DNA of 64,000 bases from positions 620,001 through 684,000 of the forward strand of contig NW_026570292.1 of the NCBI RefSeq assembly GCF_019649055.1, read 5' to 3'. Positions 18,701 through 32,291 of this stretch are shown piece by piece (position 1 is the first letter of the stretch; each line of letters starts with the position of its first letter). The notes beneath the pieces were generated by a model. It was not told the origin of the DNA. It did not search any database and saw only the letters and a program-made list of their open reading frames with translations. Position numbers and translations under genes: made by a program. The DNA is from Paramacrobiotus metropolitanus. Its lineage: Eukaryota; Tardigrada; Eutardigrada; Parachela; Macrobiotidae.

Positions 18701-21700
18701 AAATAATTACTGCTTAATATTATAAATACAGCAAACTCTTGTTGTATAACAAAAAATCCTGTACCAGTTAAAGCATGCAATAATTATGCCGCTATGCTTC
18801 ATCATAATCTAGGATCTCAGAATTTCATGTCGACTTTTCTTCGGTATGCAATCAACTTTCTCACGGCGACTGCACGTGGGAATTCGCTAATCCCCGTTAT
18901 TATTTCTCAGTTTTCTGTTCGCCCAGCCATCCCCCGCGAGAAAGACTGCTAGGAATGTACAGTGCCTAAGTGCAGATCGTGCAGCCGGCTTCCTCGTACG
19001 GAAGTCTATCGACGCGCACTCCATCCAATTCCCCAACTCATTTCCATACATTATGATGACGGAGACGCACAAATGTATTTGTTATCTTCAAACATGCCGC
19101 CAATCGACTCCCTTACTCGCTGTTTATTCCTTATGAAAACTTTACGCGCCACGATAGTAGCACAATCTGTGCGCTGAAGAAAAAAACACTTATCGACAAA
19201 ACCGTGGTAATTTCCAATGAAAATGAGAGTTCAATAGTTTATCAAATTTTCTAATTATCGCACTACATACAAGCACAATTATGCATGCTTTAGGCGCATG
19301 TCTTCAACACTTTTCTAAAGCCACGTAAAAGATTTACAACATTCAGCCGCTTCAGCATTCAAACAAAATACTACGTCATATGTTTTTCATTGTCGGTGAA
19401 AACAAACAAAAATCCACAGGGCGGCAACTTCAACTTTTTAAGCAATCTGCAATTTTACGTCAAATTTTCATTTTATCGTATAGACTTTAAACACGTTCTA
19501 GACGGACCGTACTTTACACATGCTATTTTACTGCCACAATACTTTTAATTAAAGAAAGCATGGAAGAAAGCATTGAAGAAGAGTAAAATAAGATGCATCG
19601 TAGAATAAGGGCCAAAATTTTCGCCGCTTACATCGTTAGGCAACTTGAAAAATTCAACATTTTAAAGGTTGTCACCATGAAACTATTGTAATGCTTATTC
19701 TTTTTCCAGAAATCCTATAATGTTTACTGAGTTCTTGAATAAGTTTCTAAAGCACTTCCGCTTTAGCCAAGAAACAAGTGCAACAGCAAGATCAACTTCA
19801 ACTTCAAACAGATTCAAAAATTTCATCAAATCTGTTGTTTATTAAACTTATTAGACTGTTTTTATTACCTTTAAACCAAAAACCATTGTTCAAAGTTACC
19901 CTCCGCATAATTTATTTGTAATTTTAATCAATTATACACTACTGTATCTAGTATATTCATAAATATGAAGAGTACGTGAAAAGAGAAACTTTAATTGTAA
20001 CTTTTTCGCAAAGAGGAACTAAAACATTACACTGATCGCAGCGTAAATATCTGATGCAAACTTTCTCCCATCCGTCTCTGGATGATGATCATCTGCCCCG
20101 ACCCAGCCGACCGCGAGCGAGATGAACGCGGCGATTGTGCTGCGTTGTGCGCATCATAACAAGTGCAATTAACAATCCCGTTGTGCCCCGGGGACCCACC
20201 GCGACGCTCCCGACGTTCAACAGGAAATTGGAGGCGCCATTTCGCCCGCCAGAGCTCTTTACCTAGCGCTTTCCGGTCAGAGCGTATCGAAATACGCCAA
20301 TCACCCCGGGTGCAACAATACTCCCGCAACGCACACGTTGCCGGCCACATTTTCTAATTGCGCCCGGCATCCCGCGATCCATAGCACACTTTAACAAGCA
20401 ACTGGATACCTTTAGTTAAATTGGGTCGTTTTTAGCTCTCATAAAACAAGCCTTCATGTTCGAAAAATTACGTACAATTTAAACAGTAATAAAGAAACAT
20501 TAAAGCGCGCGAAATTCACAGACTACCGGCCAATAACGATAAAAAGCTACATGTATAAGTAAATAACCAATTTGTAACTTGCGTTTCACTGCGAAATTAT
20601 TACCCAATTGGAAAACAGGAAATCACGAATAAAAGCGTAATGTACAAAAAATAAAATTCTACACAACTCTCCACATTTTGAACACAGAATGAAATGCGTT
20701 ACAGTATCAAGGTACGAAGAACACGCGTACAAAAACCCATTTCACTACAATATGCATGCTAGTACACATATTACAACAGCTGCAGCAACTTGGCGCAGGT
20801 GGGCAATCAAAATAAAATTAAGAACGAAAAAAATTAGAAAATTACTCTTCAAGTTCTAAAACAAGACAAAATACAGAACAAATAGAAAGAAACAATTACT
20901 GCTTCCGCATTTAACACTCTGCCAGGAAATATAAGTCGATCCCTACAAAACTTCCTTTTTTCTACGGCCCCAAATAGGTAAGTTATATTAACGATAAGGT
21001 ATTTACTACAAGTTAAAAAATTCGTAATTAATACCCAAACTTATCGGAAACTTCCGAAATCTATTTGTTCTAATTTTGTACATACGTATTTACGATATCT
21101 CACAACTTAACGACAAGTCCATTCAATTCGAATACGTTTACTATCTCCATACGCTGCGACGCGGAGTAAATTAACCGCTGAAAACTGCTATCAAAATTTC
21201 AATGGCATTACAGAAGCGCGCAATAGCAATCCCACAATTACAATTTCGGAACCGTCAGATCCCCGCTTACTCAACCGGTTTTTACATAATTTACACTAAT
21301 CGGACATCACAAACTTAATTAAAATACATTTTCCAGTCGAAAAGTCGGTGCAGCGTTGCCCGCGTCAGACGGTTATCATTGCATTCTCAACAAGAAAAAC
21401 TCCATCTATTTACAAATGATAATCGAGCGAATGTTTTTCCTCTCTCCTGCCCTAGGGCAATTTTCCAGCATAAACACAACGAGCACGAGCGCACTTCCCT
21501 TCCCGATCCATTCAAAACTTGAGCCGGGAATCGATACCCAGGCAATAAACGCGCATACAGCCAGTGCAACGCTGACCACCGGGAAATGTGCAACACTGAT
21601 CAAGCACCAAATCTATTCATTTCCGATTTGATAACAATAACATCATTCCGCACTCCCGCTACATTTTTCGTTCCCGTTCAAAAGTAAGGGGAAAAGCTTT

Positions 21701-24700
21701 CGCATGTCACAAGTCGCACCACCAGAAGCAGATATACATATAAATTTCCTCTGCACAATTTATTCAATTTTTTAGACTTAGATATCTAAGTGTTTTTATT
21801 TAAATTTTTTATTGACACTTTAAATTCTGATTGAAGAAATCTTAATTATATTAATTTTAAAAAATATTTAAAAAATTACGTAAAATATCAAAAATTAATG
21901 GATAAGCAAAAACATAATTAATGGATTGCGCAGCGCCGCAGTATAATTTTATACGAGTCTCGCACATGATCGCACACTAAGTTTACCGTAATTTACATTA
22001 ATATTTTTCGTTTAATTTTGAGGTACACATCGGTGTTTCTTAATTCTTATTCTCTGGATAAAATAGCACAGTCAAAAGCGACCAATGACCGCTTTCCCAA
22101 ATACATTACATAATTGAATTAGAACAATGAGGCTGTTTAAATGGAATGAGTCAATACTTATATTCCAGCCATCCCTGAGCATTTCCATAAAGGACCGTTT
22201 AAAAAACATCATTAAGCCTGCCTGGCGACTACCGGGCGTGTCCGTTGAACCACCCTGCGACCTTATTTTGTCAGTGTAAACGATCCCATTCCCACATTGG
22301 CAACGGCAGCAGAGGCCGTTAACGGCCACTAAAAACTTCCAGCCCCATCATCCGTGCACGCTATCCACCAATGCGCAACAGCCGGCCCCTTTTCCGGCCA
22401 CTTTTTTTGTGGCACAGCAAATTAACACCCAGCACTTCCATCATAATTTACGGTCCGTCGAAAAACGCCATGGATTTGTTTTAGCAGCTAATTTATTTTG
22501 ATTTTACGCCGATGAATTTTAACTGCCGTTTAATTTAGATTACTCACGTTGATTTTGAAAATAATATCATAAATGTTTCATTATGTGTTAAGAATAAAAA
22601 ACGTTAGATTCGTTTTAGCAAATGCAAGACAAAAAACTTGGTTACTAAACTAGACGAATTCTCAAACACGCTCTCAAATTTCATTACATTGGTATATTTC
22701 CAGCTTTAGAGTTTCACATAAACTTTGAGAGCTGCCGTAGGACAGTGGCTAATTTTGGACGGGATACCATAATAGCTAATCAGAAAACGCAGTGTAAGCT
22801 CTGCAAAAATAACAGAATGATGTTTTTAATTTTCGAACGTAATGTTTGACAACCATTTATTTGCCTTTATTATAGTACAGTTCTATTTCTTTCCCCTTAC
22901 AACATGCAGAAAAGAATATCTAGACCAATAATCTGGTCAATACATGTAAGCAGTACTAATCACCCATCTTAAAAAGTAAATCGTATCGTAACAATACGTA
23001 AATGGCTCAGATTAAATTGTAAAGCGCACAAAATTTTAACAACAACTAGGTATCAGCAAATACAAAAACACTGTACAGTTTTCTTTGGGACAGTCTGTTC
23101 TCAATTAAATTTCAACGCCTGAAAAAAATGCAAATATCAGACATCTGAGAACGAATATTTTCATTTTTATTCGCTGTAATGCGTGCCGTAAAAATTCTAC
23201 AAAAAATTTCTAAAACTCTCAGAAAAAATTCCACATTAGCCGACATTTTTCCGCAGCCCAATACCCAACCCAGACAGAGACTGGCAAATGTCTGGCCCCG
23301 CACCGTGACGTGCCGACGCGCACCATCCCAACATCCGGCCCCTCGGTAGTCCAGTAAAATTAATCGGTTTCAAGTGTCATTTCTCATCTTTCCCACAAAC
23401 AGTGCTTATGCAATGCCCACCGATAAAAATGTCACAGCAGCAGCAGCAACAGCACGCTCCCCCCGAAAAGCCTGCATGCAAAAACGGGAGCAGATAATCC
23501 ATACTTGTCAATTTTAACCACACACCGTCATTGCACAACAGTTGCCACACGGCCTGACATGATCAACGGCCACATCACTGCGCCCAAGCCAAACTATTTA
23601 GCGGCATATTTACTCAATGCCCGAGTATGTCAATATGCACTTACAATGTAACAAAAAACTGCAGATCAAACTGGAAATTTATTTCAACGATTAGGTATTT
23701 AAATACTTGACGCCAACAAATTTTTTTTAATATTTAACAAAATGAGTGGTGCATATAACAGGTCATTTTAAAGTGACGTAGTTAGTGAAAACGTAACATT
23801 TTCAAAAGTTACACTGCAGCAAAAAACTACAAAAAGTAGAAATTTATCACAAAAATTATGTATTTAAATACTTGACGCCAAATATTCTAAGTGTAATTTC
23901 ATCAATCGAGCGGCGATTACAGCAAGCCATTTATTTCAAAGCGAGGCATTTAAAGAAAAAGGAAATAATTTAACTATACGAAAAAAATAAATAAAAACAA
24001 CACCGCAGCTGCGGTCTGTTTATGCATTAAGTATTGACTAACAGTGAGTAAAATTCAATCAATAATTTACGGCTATTCGTCAACACCGGATCATCACGCC
24101 GGGTTTCAATCGTCCAATTTGCTTATGTAATTACCACATTAAAACCCACACCACCGATCCGATGTATAACGATGCACAAATGACCTTCATAATTGGCCGC
24201 ACAAAAAAATTGACTGCCGGCCAAAAGAATTTCCCTAATAACCACATCATCTGCGCTGATCACTGACAAAAACCTCACGCAACGACCCATATCGAGCCGA
24301 AGACGCGCCTCTTCAGCGCATCCAATTTTCGTCGCTGACAAACGCCTCCCCACACACAACACTGACCAAGCACAAAAAATACAGACGAGGAGAAAAAACA
24401 CACGAAAAAATTATCAGTCACCTGCGCCGTTCCTCCAACCAATTCACCTTCTTTCTCTCCGCTTGGGTCATTCACAATAATTCCTGAAGATCCTTCCGAC
24501 CACCTGGCCGGTATATGGAGGGAAAATAAATATTTAAAATAACTTTTTTATCACCACTTCCAAAATAATTCGTTGATAAATTTTAGTCCAGCGATAATCT
24601 TTTGATAAATTTGACGGGAAGAAACGCAGAATCCCACACAAAATCAAACTCTTCCCTCAACTAACCTTGTCAACATTGGCGACCACCTTGTGTTATTAAC

Positions 24701-27700
24701 AAGAAAATCGTAGTACTATGGCAGACAGTCATTAAAGAATGAAGCATGATTGAATCGCTGAAACTATCAGGCTTAAAACACTGAAGATGAAAGTTCGAAA
24801 ATAGATCAAAAACGCGGTAATATTTTTTTTAAAATTCCGCAATATCATCAAACGCGTCAAACTTGCGTTCTTTGACGACGAAAATAATATCTGTCATTTT
24901 TAAAGTGTTTTAAAAATTCAAAATTCCCGATTCCGTGCGGTCAAAAGCGGTACACGGATTTCCATACAATTATGTAGTAAAAAGTACTAAAAACACACGA
25001 AACGAACGTGCTCCTGCCGGGAAAAGCTGTGATCCAAATTAAGAAAGCATGGAAAAATGTACTTCACGTCTGAAGAGTAGGGACGTGCTCCGAAGAAGCA
25101 TACGTCGATCAAAAAAACATTATAAAAAATCGAGCAGATCCAACAATTTGCTAAAAATCCCAGAAAACGTTTCGGCACACCAATCCAGCAAGGAAATTCC
25201 GCTTAAAAATCACAAAGTCTCCCATTCAGCAGCGCGACAAACACTCACGCCGCTTGGTACAAACAAAACAAAAAAAATCTCCGAGACAACATCCTCTGGA
25301 ATATATCAACAAAGCCACACTATTTCCTCCCGCACAACGAGCAAGAGTGGATGCGCATCACTAAGCAGATGGGAAATTTTCTGCCCCTGCACAGCCCAAG
25401 CACACAGGAACAGGGAGCCGTTGGGCATATGTTCCGCCGTTGCACTTCCGGTCGATCAGTTGGCAAACTAATTGCCGGCAGTGATATATCACATTATACA
25501 TGCCCAATCGAACTGTCTTCCCCTGTATACAGTCAGCAGCCCAACTCCGCTCGCGACAGCCGCATGTATTTCCAAAACGACCAAAATAATCCCCGATATT
25601 TAGATAAATTACACTACAGCGGCGGAAAGTATGCCGTAATCTGTCGCCAACGTGTGCGCACTGCGCACCCACCCTACTCTCTCGCGTCGTGCAGGCAGTT
25701 AAATTAGACCGGAAACAATTGATCGTTATGCCGGTCGCGGTGCAAAACGCCAAAAAGCCATATATACAGACTCCTCGACCAATCAGATTTAATGGACAGT
25801 GCAGCGAGTACATATCTGTCAAAACGCCATTCCCAGACTGCTTTCTGCATGTGCCTTTTATTTAAATTATTTTCAACCCTGCCGCAGACATAAATTTCCC
25901 GCAGACGCCAGTAAACTCAGCGATATTTGAATCGGTGTAAACTGTACTCTGTACGTTTCTTTCTAATTAACTTTCAGGTCTGAACTCGCCTGTAACAACC
26001 GTTTTCTCCGCAGAAATATACGAACTTAACAAAAAAATATATCGTACTACCAGTACCAAGTACCAAAGTAAAGCGCATAAAATCAAGACCAGTATCAATG
26101 AGGACTATTAAAACCAGAATATACGATCAGTCGAACTCTACAATCGATTATACGATCAGTAGCTGTTAACAAATTAGAAGAATATTAGAAGTCCAAACTC
26201 AAATTAACAGCAAATCAGAATTCCAAACTCCACGGTTAGTTAGATACGTTTTCTCATTAATATCAACGTTTGTGCCTGTACATCAGTTTTACATTAAAAC
26301 CAATAGATCTAGCACAGCCAGTTTATACATACTACAGATCAGGTTTTTATTAAAAATTAAAACAAACTTAATAAAATGTTTATTTTCTTAAATTTCTATT
26401 ACCACACATCGTAGTTTACTGACTGCTTCTGCTTCACGTTTCTGACATACTCTGTACATAACTTCACGTAGAATACCCACAAAATTCTTCGTTGGTCCGT
26501 TTCTGGTTTATTCGATTACAGTACTTTTACTTCTGTTCATGGTCGTTCTGGATGTCGGATATTCCTGTGCATATTCAACGAAGGAAAACGCATCGTAAAA
26601 AAATAACGCCGGTATTTCTTAAGACACTACGAGTACATTCGCACAGAAAAATCTCAAACACTACAGCACGACAACGCCAAAATAATCCAATGAAGAAAAA
26701 CCCGAACACATCCGTCATACGACACGGGAAGTGATTTAGGAGCGGCTTATCCCGGAAAACGGAAGCCCCAGCAGTATCACAAACCCGGATTAGCCCAGCA
26801 TCACAACCAGTGTACTGGGAGCCTGGAGGGAAATCTCACAAAAATACAAACAGGACTAGTAGCTGTTAATACAATGCAGTTCTTGGCGCAAAATATACGA
26901 CACAGTGGACACACGGTACCGGCTTCCATTTGGACAAGGTAGACTTTTGCTAGAAATTATTCATACAATTTTCCCACACCAACTGCAAATTCTCACTTCA
27001 CGCTTTCAAGAAATCGCATAAAATAAAAAGAATTAAGGATATTCACAAGAAAAGTTTCGCTTTTGTTGGTTACAATCAGCAAAATCCGTATGCAAACAAT
27101 ATGTAAAAGTCTACCACTAAAAGAGAAATAAGATAAGCAAAAAACCAGTCCACTTTCATTTAACCTGCCTTTTCGCAACAACTCATTGAGCACAAAACAA
27201 TTTAACGATACAAAGAGAATGTATATATGCATTTCACTACGACTTCTCTGCACTGAGCAAATGATCCATACAGAACGAAAGATTATCCACTTAATAACTT
27301 AAATATAACAACTTAAAATTAATGTATGTAATGCATGTATTAATGTAATTCATGTAATAACTTAAATTAAATACTTAAAAAATATTTTTCTTGTGCTCGA
27401 TTAATCAATTAAAAACAAATCTATGCAGTCACACGCAGCTGTAAATCTCTATGTCGTCACTGGCGGAGGCAAACAAACAAACGACACCGATATGGTCAAG
27501 TGCATCAGTAAATAGGCAATGATATCGGAATGCCACTGCATCGGCAGACGCCACCGAAACAAACAATCAAACCCATCCAACACTGACGAGCAGTCACGAA
27601 GCCCATTGTCAGTGTCAATACATTTGTCATTTTCTTATTTGTTCCCAACAAACACACCACTTAGCCACGCACTGAGCGGCGCATAATGGGAAAAAATCTC

Positions 27701-28370
27701 ACAGAAAGGGAATTAATACTGGAGAAAATATTACTCTCTCACAATCGTCGAAATTTCTTTCGGTCTCACGGTCCACCACAAGCTGGTAATAACAGCGATG
27801 TACTGATCAAAAAATGAAACCGGAAGTACAATGAATTTTCTATCACAACCTACGCAGCTGAAATTTACTTCACTGAACACATTGTACCAATTCCTCAATT
27901 TTTTATCCCCGCATTCCGATTTAAAACCACCATATCTGGTTCAAAAACGCGCGCATTTAGTCAATCATCTGCCACATTGCCGATTGTGCAAAGCGGAATC
28001 TAGTTCGAAATATTCGCATTAGAAATCAGCAAATTTCTTTATTTTTTATGAAGTAATTTTAGCTTAAAAGTTATCCGTACTCCTACACACCTAAAGCATA
28101 TCGAAGTCATGAAATAATTCAAGAAAATCATCAGAAAGGTAAAACAAACTAACTAAATTAAATCCCGACAAAAAACCTATTTTTCCCAAAATTTTCATAA
28201 TCCTGTGAAATTAGATTAATATCCGAAGGTTTCCTAGTTACAAAATCAATTAAAGAAGGCACAAAAATGACCATCATTTTATCCCACAAACATCAATAAA
28301 TTCTGCTGAATATCCCATTGCATTTCCGTGCATCCAGATGGCGATCAAACCGGACAACTTACCCCATCAT
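9758..28370 (-). CDS. HOMER: Homer-family postsynaptic scaffold protein (8 exons)
   Basis: Homer proteins bind Pro-rich ligands (metabotropic glutamate, IP3 and ryanodine receptors, Shank) through an N-terminal EVH1 domain and multimerise through a C-terminal coiled coil. Coding exons on the minus strand: 28363-28370, 15648-15672, 14182-14313, 12994-13357, 11771-11961, 10918-11064, 10775-10858, 9758-9955. Phases close to 1,149 nt (382 residues; vertebrate Homers are about 350-370). Exon 1 encodes MMG with a GTAAGT donor. The 25-nt exon 2 gives EQPLLSVK, matching the conserved Homer start. Exon 3 continues [14 protein letters not shown], and exon 4 carries [19 protein letters not shown] then LGF, the EVH1 core. 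A Ser/Pro-rich linker follows. Exons 5-8 are a heptad-like, charged coiled coil (about residues 180-382). Exon 1 is assigned from the MG-EQP match and splice phase. The other exons are very secure. Confidence 0.93.
10023..10195. repeat. Diverged dispersed repeat, copy B (in the last Homer intron)
   Basis: Partner of the copy at 8971-9130. It lies inside the intron between Homer exons 7 and 8 (9956-10774). It has the same starting block, TAACATTTACTCGAAACC, and the same order of conserved blocks, so the pair is a real duplication and not chance AT-rich similarity. Confidence 0.7.
12842..13000. repeat. 50-bp direct repeat and 13-bp inverted repeat at the Homer exon 4 donor
   Basis: A 50-nt segment at 12842-12891 recurs at 12937-12986 with one mismatch. 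Copy 2 is flanked by a perfect 13-bp inverted repeat: CCGACAGGTACTT at 12926-12938 and AAGTACCTGTCGG at 12988-13000. The right arm is the last exon bases plus the 5' splice site of Homer exon 4 (donor at 12993). The transcript could fold a 13-bp stem that covers the donor. Confidence 0.85.
18192..18220. repeat. GA microsatellite
   Basis: A short (GA)n run, GAGAGAGAGAGAGAGAGAGG with flanking purines, lies in a GC-rich island of Homer intron 1. Confidence 0.85.
23695..23880. repeat. Pair of 22-bp direct repeats
   Basis: The 22-nt string starting GTATTTAAATACTTGACG (ending CCAA) occurs identically at 23695-23716 and 23859-23880. The first half, GTATTTAAATAC, is a perfect palindrome. The pair lies in Homer intron 1 and its function is unknown. 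Confidence 0.75.
25740..25800 (-). promoter_or_regulatory. Candidate TATA promoter within Homer intron 1
   Basis: Read on the minus strand, an inverted CCAAT box (GATTGG near 25787) is followed about 15 nt later by TATATATGG near 25760-25768. Transcription would run with Homer into a GC-rich island at 25340-25740. This would suit an alternative Homer start. No matching first-exon donor was found, so the call is weak. Confidence 0.25.
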
Positions 28371-31300
28371 CGAATCCGAATTCAGCGTCATTTCCGCCAG
28401 TTTGTGTTGTTCCAGTGCGCCAACAAGCCAAAACAGATTTCCTCCTTTTCCCGTCGTCAGACTACGCATCCACAATCCAGACGAGCTCGTGCGACTGTGG
28501 ATAATTGCATGAATATCTCACAAATTCACAGGGGATTCAATTCTGCAAAGCAAAAAAATTGCGCTGTAATCTCGCCATACATTACTAACAAATTACACTC
28601 CATTTTGGTGCAATAAATCATATTTATTTGACTTTCTGGAAAGTCAACACAGACTACAAAGCCACAGAAAAATTGCAAACCGAGCTAGAGATGCAAAAAT
28701 TGGATTTCCATGCTCGTTCCAAGCCATCCATAAAAGCTATGCCCGAGTTTCTTAAACCTAAAAACAGCAAAATCCCAAAGTCAGACCCGGCGCGATTAAT
28801 TAATAATATCATCATCCACATGTAATTCGATAAAATAAAATCAAATATGAAAATAAATTATCGTGCGCGCACATGCTGCAAGTTGGGGGCAAAAAAAAGC
28901 ATAAAAATTGTAACATTTAAATTGTAACATTTTTAAAAAAACTATCTTAGTAAAAAATCAAATCAAAATTTAAATCGACCACTTGTAAAATTAAATTGCT
29001 GTACGCATGATGCACGGTTGTGGGCAAAAATAAACATCGAAATCACCAAATCCTACACGAGAAGCAGCCCACAAAAAATGCATAAATAAATCAAGAAAAT
29101 TAAACAAAACCCTCTGATAAAAAATTCTTCGTGCAAACAACAAGCTCACAAGATAAATTCATTAATTAAAACAAAACCTCCAAATCAACGGCAATTCCAC
29201 ACACCGACCCAGTTGGTAATTCGCTAATTTGATTTAATCCCGTTAAGCCCCCCGACAAAAACAACAACTCCGTCGCACAAAGCAAACAACCGACACTCGC
29301 TTAAAATCAACACACATTCGACTCCTCAACAACTGGAGCGCAAAAACATCGATCCTTGGCGTGCGAAGAGCAATAAAAACTCTGGCAAAAATCACAACGG
29401 AGAGACAATATGTTAGAGAGAGTTGCGCTATTCACCCATCCGGCGAATAGAGCCGGAATGTGGAACAGTGCCGGGAGCGAGTGTCTTGTCATGCAAAGTG
29501 CCTACTGCTTGTCGTCTAATTGAGTAGCGCGTTCTCTAATGAAATATCCACCGCCGGATATACGACAGGGAAAGGGGAACCCTCCGATGCTATCGGGCCC
29601 GGTTGCCCATGTATACAGCATACAGATAGCGAGAGATATTCACGGACAAACAACATGAACATCCATCAAAGCAGTCCGGTATGCAAACAGCGCCGCCATG
29701 GGCTGTACGGGCTCATATCTTATTCAACAAAGCTGGGAATATGGGAAATTAATTGCATGTCAGGGATTCAATGGGGGAAATCGATATTTAGTAGGGTAAA
29801 ACAAAAGAACTGAGAAACAACCAATGTCAGGGAAAATACAAAGCTGTAAATATTAATTACTCTTGCTAAAAATTACCGATCAAAACTGGCACATGTATCT
29901 CCGTACAATTTTCCAGAAAGAATCTTTCTGGAAAAATTGTAGAAAGATTTATAAAAAGAAAGATTTACAAATTTCCGAAAGATTAATCTGAAAAGAATTA
30001 CAAATTTCCAAAAAGCAACGAAAATGCCAAAAAGAGCAATTATGGCGCACAGATATACAGCAGAGCGACGCAAATAAAAAAGAGCGACTTACAATTTGTT
30101 TCAAAGGACAAAGTTGTGCAGAGAAATCAAAAACACACGTTTATAAAATGAAAAACAGAGTCCCGGAAAACCAGACTCTGCTCTACACATGTATTTAAAA
30201 GGCTGAATTTCAAAGAAGAAAGAGCCGTGCAGATCAGTACATGATGCAATATTCAGATTTTGACAATCATAATCCAAAGCACACATTTGTCCGTTCAATG
30301 CACAGTCAAAATAAACCGCAATAAGCAAGCAAGTAATAAGTTGAAGCAACACAAAACCAAAAAAATATCCACTTCAGAATTTGTGCACGTTTCCACTATG
30401 TAGCTATGCTCAGCGTACCCTACTTACGTTCGATTGCTTCCCGAAAACAGATGCAGCATGAAGAATAATTTATAAATTCGACAGATACAGAAAGTAGAAT
30501 TTTCTTGGGAAATAAAAAGAACAATAAAAATAAATTCTGGATTGAGACTTGAGAGATTTCCATGCAGAAGAGTTTGGGCAAGCAGAAAAAAACGACAACA
30601 TTCAACAACTTCGACTTTCAACAGTTCAGAAAAAGTTACAAAAATACTTCTCACTTCTGCGATCGACATTTTGCGATGCTGAAAGATAAAAATTCCATTA
30701 ATAACTCACCAAGCCACCGTCAGACGATCATGTTTCCATCAACAACATCCCCGCGATCTCTACTTTCTCCACTTGAACCCGTTGACGGAACACATAAACA
30801 TCAGTACAGCGCGCACCACTGCCAAAACGTGCAAACGGCGCAGGAGAAAAAAAGACAATCGTCGTCCGCGATGAACACGCCGTCATACAAAGTGCGCAAC
30901 TGACCTGAAATCCGATGCGCGTCGCTACTCAACACTTTCTCAAGACCTCCATTAGCCGTGTCTGTACACAGTACACGTCTCTCACTTTCAACCAGCAAAA
31001 GGCAGAACAAGTGCGACTCACATACAGCCCACTGATCGGCTGCCGTATATCCCGCGGATGATTGGGAATTAGTCAAAAATCAACTGGCATTAAAACGGGG
31101 AATTATGGAGTGAATAAATCATCGGCTGCTGGGCTAATCGGCTGGATGCAGTTTTGACCAATACAGGATTTTCCTGGCTGGAAATATTTGCTATCGATCG
31201 CGGGGGAGAAATGGTCGGAGGGAAGGGGAAGAGAGGGGGATGATTAGCGTCAGGCTGGACGGGAAATTTGTCGGAGGAGATCCAAGATCAGCCAGACACG

Positions 31301-32291
31301 CAGATACACACGAAACAGCATCCTCCGCAGGGGAAATGAATGAATGCAGGCTAATTTCCATTGCACCAGGGACGGGCAGGGTTGGGTTATTGGAATTGGA
31401 AAAGGCCTTTCCAACTCCAAAAATAGTACAGTACTGGAAAACGGAACAACGCTGGAGAAATCAATAGCGTCGGTCGGCTTGTTGTTCCTGGAGAATTTTC
31501 TCTAACAAAAAAGAGAACTCTTTATAAAAATAGACACGAAAAATTGCGGTGCATGTAAGAGCGTTACGTACTCACTCGTTACTGTAATTTCGAAATTCGA
31601 AATGAAATGCTAGTCAAGTTTACTGCAAATGGGTGTTTTCGGCCAAAAAAAAGCTTGGCCGCTGTGGCTGCCACCCGTGCGCTGTTTTGAACCATGGAAA
31701 CTTCGGAAGGTTGAATTACCGTTTATGGCCGGCTGATTTGTGGAGATTCGATTCGAAATTAACAGGCTTTCTCTAAATTTTGGTCATAATTTTTTTCTGT
31801 TTACTGTCAAAAATTCAACAGGTTTCCGGTGTGCAAACTCATCAGCTGCAGATTACCGATTGAGTACAGTATTTTAGGCTGATCTTCTTATTGGTCCAAA
31901 TTGCTGATCATGTGACTGATGCCGGCTTCAGTTGCTGTGCGCGGCTGTGCGGTAGATAGGCCATGTGACAAAACCGACAATGGGCGGAAGCTTTAGCGGC
32001 ACGACTGTACGGGCCATTTATCGGCACGGCCATTTTGCCCTTTGTGCGCCCGATCAGACTTCTGGCAAACAACAGTCTGGATCATTTTCATTTTCGCTCT
32101 TGTCGAGCCTCAACTCTTACAGATATGTGTTGTGTGTTTTGTTTGGATGTTCTAGCAAATTTCTGGTACTGTTCGTGAACGTTATCAGGTCGATCAGCGG
32201 ATGGGATAATAACTTCGAATTTTGATGACAATTCCATGTTATTGTTTGTGGAAAAATTTTAATCTGAGTGCGTGTAAGATTTGTTTAAACC
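28371..32291. other. Region between Homer exon 1 and the GIY-YIG gene
   Basis: Homer (minus) and the GIY-YIG gene (plus) are divergent, so both promoters should lie here. On the minus strand a perfect donor (CGAAC then GTAAGTAGGG) near 30428 would suit a Homer 5' UTR exon upstream of 28370, but this is inference. Two CATGTGAC E-box-like motifs at 31909-31916 and 31962-31969 precede the plus-strand gene. ORFs here (about 60-113 codons) show no recognisable domain. Confidence 0.4.
31909..31969 (+). promoter_or_regulatory. Two CATGTGAC motifs upstream of the GIY-YIG gene
   Basis: Identical 8-mers at 31909-31916 and 31962-31969, about 320-380 bp before the ATG. CATGTG is an E-box core for bHLH factors. 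The pairing is suggestive, but no factor can be assigned. Confidence 0.3.

Larger units (their letters stand above)
15673..28362 (-). other. Homer intron 1 (12.7 kb), no supported nested gene
   Basis: Bounded by the GTAAGT donor at 28362-28361 and a CAG acceptor at 15675-15673. It is mostly AT-rich, with GC-richer islands of a few hundred bases near 16680-16990, 17900-18360 (with a GA microsatellite near 18198-18220), 20030-20350, 21360-21600, 23260-23590 and 25340-25760. These islands hold ORFs of 60-155 codons on either strand but no recognisable domain or consistent splice pattern. They could be enhancers, alternative first exons or decayed sequence. Intron length rests on the exon 1 assignment. 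Confidence 0.7.

Noticed and set aside
25049-25471. 140-codon Lys/Ser-rich plus-strand ORF
   Set aside because: Composition follows A-rich DNA, and there is no domain or splice support. It overlaps an equally long antisense ORF.
25361-25822. 153-codon minus-strand ORF with many cysteines
   Set aside because: No recognisable pattern, and the region has a candidate promoter that would start transcription inside the ORF.
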